Assembly (NCBI GenBank): GCA_025449115.1
Contig: JAHLKC010000110.1
Coordinates: 1-64,000, forward strand
Source: Chytridium lagenaria
Taxonomy: Eukaryota > Chytridiomycota > Chytridiomycetes > Chytridiales > Chytridiaceae
DNA length: 64,000 nucleotides
Direction: 5' to 3'
In this document: positions 45,791 to 57,149 of the stretch, piece by piece
How positions within the stretch are numbered: the stretch's first letter is position 1
Layout: each line of letters begins with the position of its first letter
The notes under the pieces: generated by a model
What the model saw: only the letters and a program-made list of their open reading frames with translations
Told to the model about the DNA's origin: nothing
Databases searched by the model: none
Program-made: the position numbers and the translations under genes

Positions 45791-48700
45791 TCAAAAAGCG
45801 GACACGCTCTTCAATTTATTAACCGCCCCCCGCTGTCTCTCCTTCTCCACCGCTTCATGAATAACAAGCGCCGTCTCCCAATGCCCATTCTCCGCCGCCA
45901 TCTCCACCGCACTCTCCTCCATCCCCATCTCGCGTCCCCCATCCCTTCCTATAAAATCCAGAATCAACTTGACGATATCAAGATGCCCAGCATGCGCCGC
46001 AATCAAAAACGTCGAATAAACATCTTCACATCGAAAACTCGCGCTCTGCAATGACGATAAAAGCGTATTCACAATTTCAGTATGACCCGAATCGATTGCG
46101 AGAAGCAATGCACGACCCATCATCATCGGTTCTTCGGTGGTTTTTTGGAGAGCGGTGAGAAGCATCTGGACAATTTCAACGAAACCGTGTTGTGAGGCTT
46201 TGACGACGGCTCGCCATAGACAGGCGGTCAAGGGATCTAAAGATCCAAAAGCCTCAACGTATAGCTCCAACACTGTTTTCATGATCCTTGCCCGTTTCCC
46301 TCGTTGAATCAACGTCCTCTCTGTGGCAGGGAGTTGTAGAATCGGATCTGTGCTCGCTAAAACGGGTAACGACGTCAACGCCGTTGATGTAGGCATATGT
46401 GGGAGATCCGTTGGTGACATGTCATCAGCAGCTGTGACGCTGTTCTGTCCCGATGCGAGGATCGACAACGTGGTTTGACGGACATCACTGCGGGTGAGCA
46501 TTTGGATAACGAGGTCATCAAAACCGCGGAGGGTGCACGCCGGGAGGAGGGTCATGGAGATCATCTCCGCGTCAATGTAGGGATGGGAGGTGGAGGGGTC
46601 TTGGAGGGTGAGGAGGAGGGAAATGCAGTCGGGAATTCCGGCTTCAACGGCTTCGGCAGAACCGGCGAGAGCGGCGGAGGCGGACCATGTCATGATGTGG
46701 GATTTGGTCCATCGAAGACCGGGTTGCGTTGGCTCCTCGTCGGAAATCTTTTCCTCCGGTGTCGTCTTCTGCTCGCCATCATTGATATCTCCTATAGTAT
46801 TCCTCCTTTATCGCTTATAACATTATCTTTCGCATTAATTTGCCACAAAAACACAGGATCCAAAGTTAACGCCCCTCTCAACACCCCCGAAAATCCTCTA
46901 TGTACCGCCATCGACACTGCCGCCACGATCCTATCCTCCGCGCTTCTCAACGGCCTCCACTTGTTCACACCAACAGCTTCCACACCCCTTTCCACCCATT
47001 TTCCAAGCAAATACTCGAAGACACCTCCATGCCTTGTTCCGCTGCTCCACACGCCGATTCCAAAATTACTTGTTCAGGGATATCCCCAACCTTGATCTTG
47101 GCAAACAAGCATTTTAATACTTCTAAATGGCCTGCACGAGATGATGCCGTGATGGTTCATAGTCGTTGGCGGCGATTGAGACGGAGTTTGTGGAGAGGAG
47201 GTGGGAGACAACGTCGACGTGACCACGGGCGGCGGCTTTACGAAGCGCAAAGCAGTTGTTGGTTGAGGGAGAGGAGAGGGGGAGGAGAATACGGACGATG
47301 GGGAGGTGGCCAAAGAGACTTGAGTGATGGAGAGCGTAGTTGTTGCCAGATGTTGGGGACGGACGGTGGAGGTTTGATGGGGAAGGGGTGAGGAGAAGTT
47401 GGACAGTGGTTGTGTGGCCGCGTTCTGATGCGAGGCCGAGAGACATGTTGAGGCAGTCGATGGGGGATGTGCATAATTCAGGGGAGGATGAGCATTGGCA
47501 TTGGCTATCTATGAAATCGAGGAATAGAGAAACGATGGATGTGTATCCTTCACGTGCGGCGAGTTTGATGGGGAGACCGAGCATGTTGAGGTCCAGTGGG
47601 GGTGTGGAGGACGTTTTGCGTTCGAGGTAGGTTTGGAGAAGGAGGTGGACGATATCTTTGTGGCCGTATCGGGAGGCACCTGTAACAGCGTCCCATTCTG
47701 CTGCAATTGGATCCGCGCCGGCGTTGAGTAAGAGAGTAACGACTTTCAAGTGGCCGTTTGAAGATGCCATACGGAGAGGCATGTCTTCTAGGATGGAGGG
47801 TTCGATTCTAACGGGGGCTAATTTTATTGCTGTTTCCACGTCACTTTCGGATGAGGGATCATCAAGTGCGCCGACCAGTAATGCCACTATTTCATGATAC
47901 CCCCTCTCCGATGCGACCCTTAACGCCATATGATTCATCCATGAAGGATCAACGAATTTCGATGACAGAAGCCATTTTGCAATTGGCAACGATCCGGACA
48001 CGGACGCCGCCAACAACATATCCTGCAACATTGGAGCAGGATCATCCGTATGTGCAAAAGTTGCGGCTTGTATCATATCCTTGAGAAGGGTGACAGGCGC
48101 GTCAACGGAAGCAGTCCATCGAAGAGCGAGATGGTGATCACGCCTGAGGTCGAACGGGCGTTGTGTTGAAAGTGTGGACAGACGCATCGCTAGCTTGAAC
48201 GCTTCGAGTATCGGACGAGGATCACGACGTGGTCGAAGAGGGTTCGCGAGGTTCCCGTATGCACTTGATGTTTCTGGTTGGCTTGTATTCGATAAAGGGT
48301 TGAACGCGGCAGGTGCCGCCGAACTGCCATTAAAAGCTCCTACCATACCACCACCACGTTGCAATCCTCCATGGGCCGGGTAAATGATCGGAACGTGATC
48401 CGGTTGAAGAATGCGAAGAACCTCGTAGGTGAACCCGCCTTGGATGAGGAGGAGCGCTGCAATATAATTTGACCAAGAGCGTACCAGTTCAGTGAACGGA
48501 GGGGGATGAGGAGCTCTGGGGAGTTTCTCATCCATTTACGGGTGGTAGGGTGAATGCTGGACGAGGTGAAGGTTCAGATATGGTGGACGCTTCCGACGCA
48601 GTTGTTCCTTTAATCTGTTTTTTGACCAGGACTTTCCAAAGTCTGTCCATTTTCGCTTCTTTGCTTGTGCCGAGAAGATGCAGAAGGTTATGTTTTGCAA

Positions 48701-48886
48701 AGGTAACGTCGGATGTGAGAGAAGGGGAGGAGGGGTCATGGTTCTTGAAGAGGTTGTGCGAGAGTTGATGAGCTTGGTGGGGATGGAGACGGATGAGGAT
48801 CTCGCGGTGGATCTCGGTGGGGAGGTTGATGAGTGAGGCATGCCAACGTGGTCAGTATGCGATAGAAGTGATGATGAGGACGTCAT
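45791..48886 (-). CDS. F-box and ankyrin-repeat protein
   Basis: Starts at ATG 48886 (MTSSSSLLSHTDHV). An F-box-like segment follows (INLPTEIHREILIRLHPHQA, about 48810-48760) with FAKHNLLHLLGTSKEAKM. A long array of ankyrin repeats then runs to TGA 45791. Examples are MNHMALRVASERGYHEIVAL, MPLRMASSNGHLKVVTLLLN, DAVTGASRYGHKDIVHLLL, LPIKLAAREGYTSIVSLFL and FLIAAHAGHLDIVKLILDF. F-box proteins recruit SCF ubiquitin ligase, and ankyrin repeats bind substrates. The product would be about 1030 residues. Single-base frame changes lie near 48840, at 48537 (NG before DEKLPR), 47150, 47040 and 46800, each within recognisable repeat periodicity. The array joins perfectly once each is corrected, so the gene may be intact. 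Confidence 0.7.
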
Positions 48887-49506
48887 GATGATGGTGAAAA
48901 TAACATTAACTTTCGATGGATACCGCCAGCCAGAATTATATCATTTTCGCGTCAAAACCGCCCTTAAAATAGACATTGACGCCTTCTGGAAGCTAACCAA
49001 ATAAGGTTATATTTAAAAGTCATTAAAGTCACGTGACAAAGGAGTCACGTCAACAAGCCTTCCAAAGTGTTGAGGCAACACGTCAAGTTCGTATCCTGAG
49101 CAAGCACGACCTGCTGGTTTGTATAAAATTGAAAACATGCGTCGGCTTTGTTCTTTTGCTGCAGCGTATTTGACATTGTGTGGAAGAGTGTAGATAATGT
49201 ACTCACTTGTATGAGATCATGTAGTCTGTATATAAATGGCAATGGTGATCGTGACGGAAGGGCTCATGTGCAGTGACTTTGAGGGCAGGTGGACTTCATC
49301 AGGTCTTGCTTTGACAGCGAAGTGGTGCTCAAAGACGGCTTGAGTGTGTTGTCAGTATGAGGTAAAGAAATATTTTGATTGAAAATTGCCGTTTGAGAAA
49401 GACGGAGACACAGAACCTTGTTACATCTTGTGGGGACGCCTATAAAACCACCACACACACTAACTTCCGTTGACCTTACCCTCGGGAGATTACACCACCT
49501 TCAACC
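48887..49506. other. Divergent promoter region
   Basis: Between the F-box/ankyrin gene and the first S41-like gene; no gene supported. Confidence 0.45.
49441..49448 (+). promoter_or_regulatory. TATA-like box of the first S41 gene
   Basis: TATAAAAC lies 66 nt before ATG 49507, followed by a C/A-rich leader. Confidence 0.4.
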
Positions 49507-52087
49507 ATGACGCCTGCATCTGCTCGAAGGCCTTCCGCATTTGCTGCGACTGCTGCTGCTATCTTAATAGTCGGAGCTGCTGGACAGGCTGCCGCTCAGG
49601 GATCTGGTAAGAAGCGTTCCGGACTTGATCGTCTTCATGATGGTGCTTCAATGCTTGGACAGACCTTTATGTTGCGTTCTGCACCCGTCTTTGATCGTGC
49701 CGTCTTCAATGGTCTGATCCTTCATGTTTTGGTTTCTAGACCCTTGCGCTGCTATCGCTGCTTCACCTGTTGCAACCCTTACCCAAGTCCATGACTGTTA
49801 TGCTTCGTTCCCTGCTTCTGCAGAGTTTAAGGCTGAGCACACTAACGCTCTCAAGACCTACTTTCAAGCGTAAGCTTACCTATAATCCTTTTGAATGGAT
49901 TGATTAAGTGGAACGCATAAAGTATAGTCCCTAACACTCTTTCGTTTGATGTTGGACATAAACAGGTACCCCTTCACCGACCTCGCTCTTAACTCTGCTG
50001 CTCCCATCTTTCCCAGTAAAGTGGACATCAATGGCGAGTTGGACAGGATCGCTGCAGATTCTTCCATTACAACCAGCTTGAGTTCTACTCCCGTATCAAG
50101 CTCATGTTTGCTTCCCTCAATGACGCACACGCCGTGTACAACCCCAGTTGCATCTTATCCTACCGCTTCAGCCAGCCCTGGCACATTGCGCTACCTACCC
50201 TGAAGCTGGCAAGCCTCCTGTCATCAAGATTGTTGGTGGTCTTCTCCAATCCTCGGCTCCTGAAAACGCTCTTTGGGAGGACATCAACCCTTCACAGTAC
50301 GCCAACTACGTTTGTTCTTCAAGTCGATGGAGTGGACGCTGTGAAGGCTGTCCAGGATTATGCTGATAAATACGCCAACTTTGCTCGGTCTGCCGATACA
50401 CGCTTTAACACTGTCCTTGCCTCAAACCGCTACTCTGACGGTGCTTGGGGTCTCGCTTCCGGACCTTTTTACCAAACGATGTTCCTCGAAGCCAACGCCG
50501 CCTCTAACCGCACTTATGTCCTCTCCCCTCCCAGCGGTGGATCCTCTGTCACCGTCACTGCTCCCTGGGTTGCTCGCCGCAGCAATGATGTAACCTTCGC
50601 CTCCGGCACCGACTACTATTCAAAGTACTGTCAAGTCAACGCAAACGCCTCACCTTCCACCCAAGGATCTGTCCAACGCTCAAAACCCAAACCATCGGAT
50701 TTCTACAAGCCTGTCCCAGCGGAAGCCTACACAAGTGCCAACGCCATCGCAGCCTCCATCAAGCCCGACCCTGCAGGTATCGCTGCCTTTGCCCACGCTA
50801 AAGCCGTTGCTCAATTCGGACCCGTGGGACAAGCCTCAAGCGCGTCGTTTGATATTAATAGACCAGTGGTTTCCGATAAGTGGGGGGCGTTTTATCTGTT
50901 GGATGATGGAGAGACGGGGGTTTGGCATTTCGCGACCTTGAGCCCTGAAGGCGACTTTAATGCGATTGCTGGAGAGTGGTTGGGGACTATTGTTGCGGGT
51001 TTGAGGGCGCTTGAACAGCAGGGTGCTAAGAGGTTGATCATTGATGTGTCTGGAAATGGAGGAGGGTACGCTTGTATCTCCAACTCTCTTGTTGAGGTAA
51101 GCTTCATTTTCTGTTTATCTTTGCGTTTTGTTTTTGGTATTGCCGGCTTTTTGTTTTAAGTTATTCTTTTGCTAAACATCTCACTTCCTTTCTACAGTAC
51201 CTCCTCACTGACACTCCTATTGTCATTGACCAACTCCGTCTCACCCCGGCGATGCGTTCCATGCTCAAAGCCGGTTTCTACGGCCCTAATGCAAACCAAC
51301 TTAAACCTATCAACACCACCGACATTCTCTCACCCACGATTCGTAAGACTCGTGGAGGCATCGATGGCGAGTTTACGGGCTTCTTTACTTTCGGCTGTGA
51401 AGGTGAAACACCGCCGCAACCGCTCACGAAGCTTGCTAAAGGATGGAGTGGAGACAATATTGCGATTTTGAGTGATGGTGGTTGCGGAAGTGCTTGTGCG
51501 GTTATGGTTAGGTAAGTTAATCAATAGGGTTATCTTTACTTTGTGAATGTAAATTATACTAATGTGTTTTCGTTTATAGGTCCTTCCGTGATGCCCACAA
51601 AACCCGCGCATTCGTCTACGGCGGTTCCTCCTCTACCCCATTCACCCCCTCCTCCTTTGAAGGCGGTGTCATCAGCGAATACGAACGTCTTACAGCCGCC
51701 GCCCTCCAAGTGTCCACCAACCCCTCCTTGACCCCTGAAGATGTCTCAGCCCTCCCACCCGCCTTCACCGTCCCCATTACAGGAAACCTTCCCATCACGC
51801 AAGGCTTCTCGCCGCTCGGAAACTACGCGCTCGATTGGCCTGTCGAGTGGGTGCCGCAGCCTGCTGAGACTTGGGTTCGCGTTGCGGATCCGAATGACCG
51901 TGCGGAGTTGTGGAAAAATGTGGCGGAGGCGTTTAAGACGGGTGGAGGAAGCAGTGGGACTACGCCGAAGGCGACAGGGACTGCGACTGTTTCGCCGACT
52001 GCTGGGTCGAAGAGTGGGAGCGGAAAGGCTGTTGGAGGTGTTGGAATGGGGATTGTGGCGGTTGTTGTGGCGGCGTTGGTGATGTGA
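49507..52087 (+). CDS. Secreted S41-like peptidase, probably GPI-anchored (copy 1)
   Basis: Exons are 49507-49606, 49740-49869, 49966-51096, 51198-51511 and 51580-52087. Signal peptide: AFAATAAAILIVGAAGQAAA. The N-terminal domain begins DPCAAIA and includes HDCYASFPAS, YPFTDLALNSAAPIFPSKVD and FYSRIKLMFASLNDAHAVY. The S41 core has AKRLIIDVSGNGGGYACIS (NGGG loop), RKTRGG and LSDGGCGSACAVMVR, where the Ser of GCGSAC is the expected nucleophile. A region GFSPLGNYALDWPVEWVPQP and a Gly/Ser/Thr-rich C-terminus with a hydrophobic end (GMGIVAVVVAALVM) follow, fitting a GPI anchor. One-base changes lie at CC 50073, CC 50194 (deletions) and TTT 50311 (insertion). S41 enzymes are Ser/Lys proteases; the catalytic Lys was not pinpointed. 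Confidence 0.75.
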
Positions 52088-52731
52088 TGTGATGTAATTC
52101 AAACTGTTTTATATCTTTTTGGTTTTGTAGCTCTCTTTTCTTTACTGCCGCTTCTTTTGTGTTTTGGTTGCTGTCAGTTCTGCCGCTTTTATACTTCTTT
52201 TGTGTCCCGTTTATGTCTTTTCCTGTATCGCGTTTACTCTTCTACCCTTTCTGATTCACTGTGTATCGATTCAGGCGTTTGGATGTGATTCCGTTTATTG
52301 ATAGCAACTTCTTGTTGCTCTAACTTTTATCGTTTTCGGGTGGCGATTGAAGTTGATCCTTTGATCGAAAACAGCTTTCTCATTATAACGCTTAGAGCTC
52401 TTCTCGCAAGTTATTCTAAATCTTTGTTTTGCTACACTCTTCGTTTTTCGGTGTAGCAAAGTGCGCAGCTTTAATATCTATTCATATTAACATGGCCTCT
52501 AACGTCTCTCTTGTGTGTCGCTCAACTTCCTTATCGCAGTTGTCTCTCTAGCATGGCTGTTGTTTTTGGTTTTTTGTTGGGGTTGATGGTTCATGCTGCC
52601 GTCAAGTATCAAGGGTGAGGGTGATCAAGTACCAAGCGTGAGGTGATGTTCAGCATTGGTGTGTTGACCAAAAGAGGGTCTCTGATCCGCGAAAAACGGG
52701 TTTGACTCGGACAACCCGAAAACAAAAAAAA
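52088..52731. other. Intergenic, T-rich 3' region
   Basis: No gene supported. It holds the 3' UTR of the S41 gene and the promoter of the next gene. A short imperfect direct repeat (CAAGTATCAAGGGTGAGG / CAAGTACCAAGCGTGAGG) lies near 52603-52643. Confidence 0.5.
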
Positions 52732-53877
52732 ATGTCCACTCAAAAAAAACAACAGCCCCTGGTCCAAAAAGACTTCAACCTGCCCAACAATCTTTCATCA
52801 GCTTTCATCGCAGCATCGAACTCGCAAATGTCGGCTTCACCTCTCCGACAGTCACTGCTGCGACTCGCTCTAGCATTCATTCTCGCGGCATGGTCCATCA
52901 TGGCTGCCCCCGTCACATTAATCGTCGTGGTGAGTAGTGTGCATTAAAGTCCCCTTGGTTCTGATGCATATTCGTTTAGCCCCCCGCGGAGATTATCCCT
53001 GGACAACCGGTGCTGGTAACATGGGCAGTCACCTTGACTTCAGAACCGCCTCCAATAGGTCCGTCCATTTTTCAAAGTCCTGGAGTCATCGAGTTCAGGC
53101 TAGTGGTGAGTTAAAACCGTTTCCGTTTGTCCCGTTTTGTTTTTGTTTTTAACCATTTAAAACAAAAAGACTGCACCTTCTGGATTTGAAGGAGAAGTGC
53201 TGGGCGGATACTCTATAGATGCGGGGATTGCATCATTTACTATTCCGATAACCGCTTCTGGAAGGATTAGCTTGGTAGCTTTTCAACCAGGACCTGTTCC
53301 TGTCGGTCAAGTCGTCATCGTCACCACTATTGGAGGCGCTTCTGTGTCGTCTTCGATAACCTCCAGTACTACCGCTTCTCCTCTTCCATCTCCACCAGCT
53401 CTATCATCCCCACCAACGCTCCCCTCGCCATCTCCCTTATCCTCTCCCGCGGTCCCCGTCGTTCCTAATTCCATTACGGATATCCCAACCACCATCATCA
53501 CTACCACCACCTCCTCCTCATCGCTCAATACCCCTACCGCAACCACTCCATCGAACGACCCCCAATCCAACTCCTTCAATCCTCCCATCCGGGCCAATGA
53601 TTCCTACTTTGCAAACGGCACCTTAAACGCCTCCACCATCTCTGTCATCATCGGCGCCTCTGTCGTTCTTATTCTGATTGCACTTGCTGCGACATGCCTC
53701 TACTGCGCACGGACGAAGAACGCGAAAAGGGATGCGGAGATTTTTGAGGCTATGGCAAAAGTCACGGCCAGCGAGAGGGAGAGGGAGAGTGCCGCGAGGG
53801 ATAGAAGTTCGGCGGGGGTTGTGGCGGAGATGGCGAGGAATCCGACATATCCGAGACGGCCGAGTATGGGGAAGTGA
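52732..53877 (+). CDS. Mucin-like single-pass membrane protein
   Basis: CDS 52732..52929, 52980..53105, 53170..53877, all introns phase 0, 343 residues, fully open. The basic N-terminus is followed by a hydrophobic stretch (LLRLALAFILAAWSIMAAP, about 44-62), a signal peptide or anchor. Residues about 67-150 have the look of the fungal Kre9/Knh1-type Ig-like domain (IIPGQPVLVTWAVT, then SGRISLVAFQPG). A Ser/Thr/Pro-rich stalk (about 155-255) would be heavily O-glycosylated. N-glycosylation-type sites (ANDSYF, NGTLNAS) precede one TM segment (ISVIIGASVVLILIALAATC). The cytoplasmic tail is charged and coiled (KRDAEIFEAMAKVTASERER). It may act as a cell-surface sensor or matrix protein; the specific family is not recognised. 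Confidence 0.75.
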
Positions 53878-54883
53878 GGATGCGGGTCGCAATAATGGAA
53901 AGAGATGCTTACTAGCATCATCACTACTTTCCCGGATTACATTTTTTCCTTATTCACCGTGGAAGCCGTTCATATTTTACAATATTCGGCTAGCTTCTTT
54001 CTTTTGATGCCGTTATTTCACCATTTTTATATAATTTTGTTTCTCTTTTCTTCTTCTCCCTGGCTCGTTGTTCCTGTTTGCCTCCCCTGCACCCATCGTA
54101 TCTTTCCATACATGTATGTAACCCGCTGTTTTTTAGTCAGCTTCACTTTTCTTTCTATCCAAAATTCCAGATGAGGAATCTATCTGTTCGGTCTTTTCAA
54201 TTCTGTGGTCACTGGGTACTGGTTCGCTTCTGACTTTGGTTTTTTGGGTGTTTCGATGATCCTTCCTGCGGTTGTTACCCAGTCCTGTCTTTTTCTTTAC
54301 GGTGTTGCTGGATGAGGGTGTATATTTGGGTTTATTTAATATAGGAATGCCCATTAACAATAAATGAACAATGTGACCTTGTTCAAGTGATTTTTGAAGT
54401 TTTGACGATGTTCGTACGATATGAAAATGTTGATCAATGTTTGCCAAAACGCACCGTGACTTCTGAGAACTCAGATCTTTTTTACCTGGAAATTTAAGAG
54501 TATTACTTTAGGACTGTAATGTAGAAGCTCGTCGTAGTATGGCGTAATATCAACCATTGGCAGTTTGATTTGAATCGCATCTACTAACAATGCTACATCA
54601 TTCAATGTGTGCTTTCACTCCCAAGAAAAAAACGAACACGGAGGAAGCGGGAGAAAAGAAATTCACAAACGATCGGCTATTCAAGCAAAACTCAACTCTC
54701 ACTTCCTCAGTAAAGCGTGAAGATGATAGACTGAAAACAGGACCAGGTAAATATAGGGTGCGCATAACTGCTTCAAACAAGCCAATGATCTTTCAGGCAC
54801 TTTTCAACCAATCAAAATCATCAATTTTGCCTATAAACTTTAAGTATATATTCTCTCTAAATTACCATGCAAATATCAACACT
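53878..54883. other. Intergenic before the tRNA cluster
   Basis: No gene supported. AT-rich; short open frames have no coding character. Confidence 0.5.
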
Positions 54884-54957
54884 GGGGAATTAGCTCAAAT
54901 GGTAGAGCGCTCGCTTAGCATGCGAGAAGGCACGGGGATCGATACCCCGATTCTCCA
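54884..54957 (+). tRNA. tRNA-Ala (anticodon AGC)
   Basis: A full cloverleaf can be drawn. The acceptor GGGGAAT pairs ATTCTCC. The D arm is TAGCTCAAATGGTAGAGCG, the anticodon loop contains AGC in CTTAGCATG, and the T arm is CGGGGATCGATACCCCG. Discriminator A. No intron. Confidence 0.93.
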
Positions 54958-54966
54958 CTCCTTTCT

Positions 54967-55040
54967 GCCTTTATAGCTCATTTGGTTAGAGCGTCTGCCT
55001 AGTAAGCAGGAGGTCACCAGTTCAACTCTGGTTAAAGGCA
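54967..55040 (+). tRNA. tRNA-Thr (anticodon AGT)
   Basis: The acceptor GCCTTTA pairs TAAAGGC. The D arm is AGCTCATTTGGTTAGAGCG, the anticodon AGT lies in CCTAGTAAG, and the T arm is CCAGTTCAACTCTGG. It starts 9 nt after the alanine tRNA, so the two may be co-transcribed. No intron. Confidence 0.92.
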
Positions 55041-55109
55041 CGGTAGAAATCACCTTCTATCGCATCTTCTTCAGTTTCTACCTCATGTTAGTATAAACCC
55101 ATTTGATCC

Positions 55110-55182
55110 GCTCTGTTGGCTTAGTTGGTATAGCGTCGGTCTCATAATCCGAAGGCCGTGAGTTCGAGTCTCACACAGAGCA
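55110..55182 (+). tRNA. tRNA-Met (anticodon CAT)
   Basis: The acceptor GCTCTGT pairs ACAGAGC. The D arm is GGCTTAGTTGGTATAGCGTC, the anticodon CAT lies in TCTCATAAT, and the T arm is GTGAGTTCGAGTCTCAC. The T-loop GTTCGAG fits an elongator rather than an initiator. Confidence 0.9.
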
Positions 55183-55660
55183 TTATTTTAGTTTAAAGGT
55201 GTAGGCTCATCAACGAAAACCTCCTTGCATTTCCTTCACCACGACGGGGCCTACGTTTCTTTTTTAGCTTGTTGATTACTAGTTATATATATTATTGTCA
55301 CTTCGTAGCTTCAATAATGTTTTTTTCTATTTATCAAGCCTGATAACTCGTTTATGTAGGACAGCCGGATTTTGGGGTGAAAACGGGTTTCTGGGCGAAT
55401 CCACTTACACGCTCCTGGGTCCAGCACGGAACACGCAGGAGTCGCGCTCGTGAAGAACAGCCCAAGGAGGGAGGCACCGCTGGTGTCGAGAACGGGCCAA
55501 GGAGAGAGAAGGGGAGGAGAAAAGGAGAGCTGAAGAGGACAACGAGGAGAAAGAAACAAAAACAAGAACGGTGAAAAAACACAAGTAGAATGAAGAAGAG
55601 GTGGACGAGTGGTACGGCGTGCGTAAGAGGGAAGACCAGGACTAGGAAGAAGGGTGGTAA
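55183..55660. other. Intergenic
   Basis: No gene supported between the tRNA cluster and the recombinase relic. Purine-rich on the plus strand near 55490-55570. Confidence 0.45.
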
Positions 55661-56165
55661 TTAAGCAGCGAGATGACCCGCAAGGCCGGCCCGGAGAGCG
55701 AGGGGAAGGCGAACATATGTCTTGTAAGCGTCAGATCTCCACCAGCCGAGCACTTGGATTTCAAAGTCACTGCACCAAAGGGTGCCAGCCGCGGTGGCGC
55801 CGCCGATACGGAAAACTATGACCGACGTAGTGCTTGGGGACCTCGCCGACGCGTTCAAGAAGCTTGCGGACTTGGCTGACAAAGCGGGTCTTGGTGAGGG
55901 GGGTGAATGGCGGGGTGGCGAGGGGAAAAGCGGGGAGGAGGGGATCAGCGGGGTGATGGAGGAAAAGGCGGCGGAGGAGAGTGACAGCGCAGGGCCCATC
56001 CGCGGCGGCGAGGCCGATGGTGACAACCACGACCTTGCGGAAGGGATTGGTCTTGCTGCTGGGGAGGGTGAGTTCCACCCGAGTGGGGAAGCTGCAATCC
56101 AGCTGTTTGAAGCAGAAGGCTGCGACGGGAGCCTAAGGGTCCTCCTCATTGTCACTGTCCTTTAG
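55661..56165 (-). pseudogene. DIRS-type tyrosine recombinase relic
   Basis: Minus-strand C-terminal part of a tyrosine recombinase of the kind found in DIRS/Ngaro elements. Motifs are ELTLPSSKTNPFRK, TKTRFVSQVRKLLERVG, then KHYVGHSF in one frame and FRIGGATAAGTLWCSDF with IQVLGWWRSDAYKTYVR in the next. The box-II His-x-x-Arg (HSFR), the Trp of LGWW and the Tyr of TYVR are all present. The frame changes at GG 55810-55811 exactly within HSFR, as if one base were inserted. The box-I Arg and N-terminal domain are not seen, and no reverse transcriptase is nearby. It is likely a truncated leftover, unrelated in detail to the Crypton-like copy at 1-3 kb. Confidence 0.65.
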
Positions 56166-57149
56166 TATAGGCCTGCGTTTTGGACCTTGGCTTGACTGTA
56201 TTGAGAGCGCGTTCCACTGATGCGAGGTTGGTGGATTGAGGACATATGATCATCATGTCCAGGCGGAGTGGTCACCCGAGTTGTCGTTACAGAGGGGATA
56301 GTGAAGGTAGCTGGCGAAGGGTTGCGTAAGGCAGGTTGTGGTGGCCGGAGGTGAGGAGGACCGTTGTGGTTGCTGGGGCGTGGGAGAAGGGCTGTCGACG
56401 TTGGGGGTGTGAGTACCGTCAGCATCCAGCAGACGGTCAAGGTCGAGGTGGTCCTCAGAAGCCTCGCGTGCGATGATGGGTGAGGGAGGAAGAGTCATGG
56501 TGAGGACAGTGTGGTAAGTGAGCTTGTCCAAAGACTTGAGTGAGTGGGGACGAGGAACAGGACAACTGCAGGTAACACCGAGGATTCCCTTTGTCCTTTC
56601 CTCGTTATCCCCACTATTCGTTTTCACCCAAAAGTTCCCCCTTTTGTCTATTCTTTTTTAACCCCTTGCGTTTGCCGCCTAGGTCACCTTTCCCTCCAAA
56701 CCTGTTTCCGGCATCGTCAGCGACACTGCCCCTTTATTCTGTCATTAGTAGTAGGCAATATAAGAAATTTTAGCCGTCCGTTTGGATGCAGATTACAGTA
56801 GACCCTTCCTTTGTCAGGATACGTGTTTTTAAAGCTTACTGTGTGTGATCAATGCCCATCTTTAAACACTCCTTCCTTCCTTTCATATCCTCAACCAACA
56901 CGGCAAGAAATCACAGCTTATTGAACTGCCATGAGTTGGTAATGATCTCCCAGATGAGGGGGGCTTGTTTCTTGCCTGCCTTATGGTGATTGTACTCTGT
57001 GCCCAATTGTGGAGGACATACGCCAAGCCCAAATGGGGTCAAGTCTGTAAAATTTCCTTTGCGACTGATTACAGTCTCCAAACGGCAACTGTTTGAGACC
57101 ATCTCCCAGCCAACTTCATCCGTCATCGTCGCGTCTATCAAACGACAGA
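56166..57149. other. Region upstream of the second S41 gene
   Basis: A Pro/Thr-rich minus-strand frame at 56253-56627 has no recognised domain and may be the remains of the recombinase element's N-terminal part. The rest appears intergenic. Confidence 0.4.
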
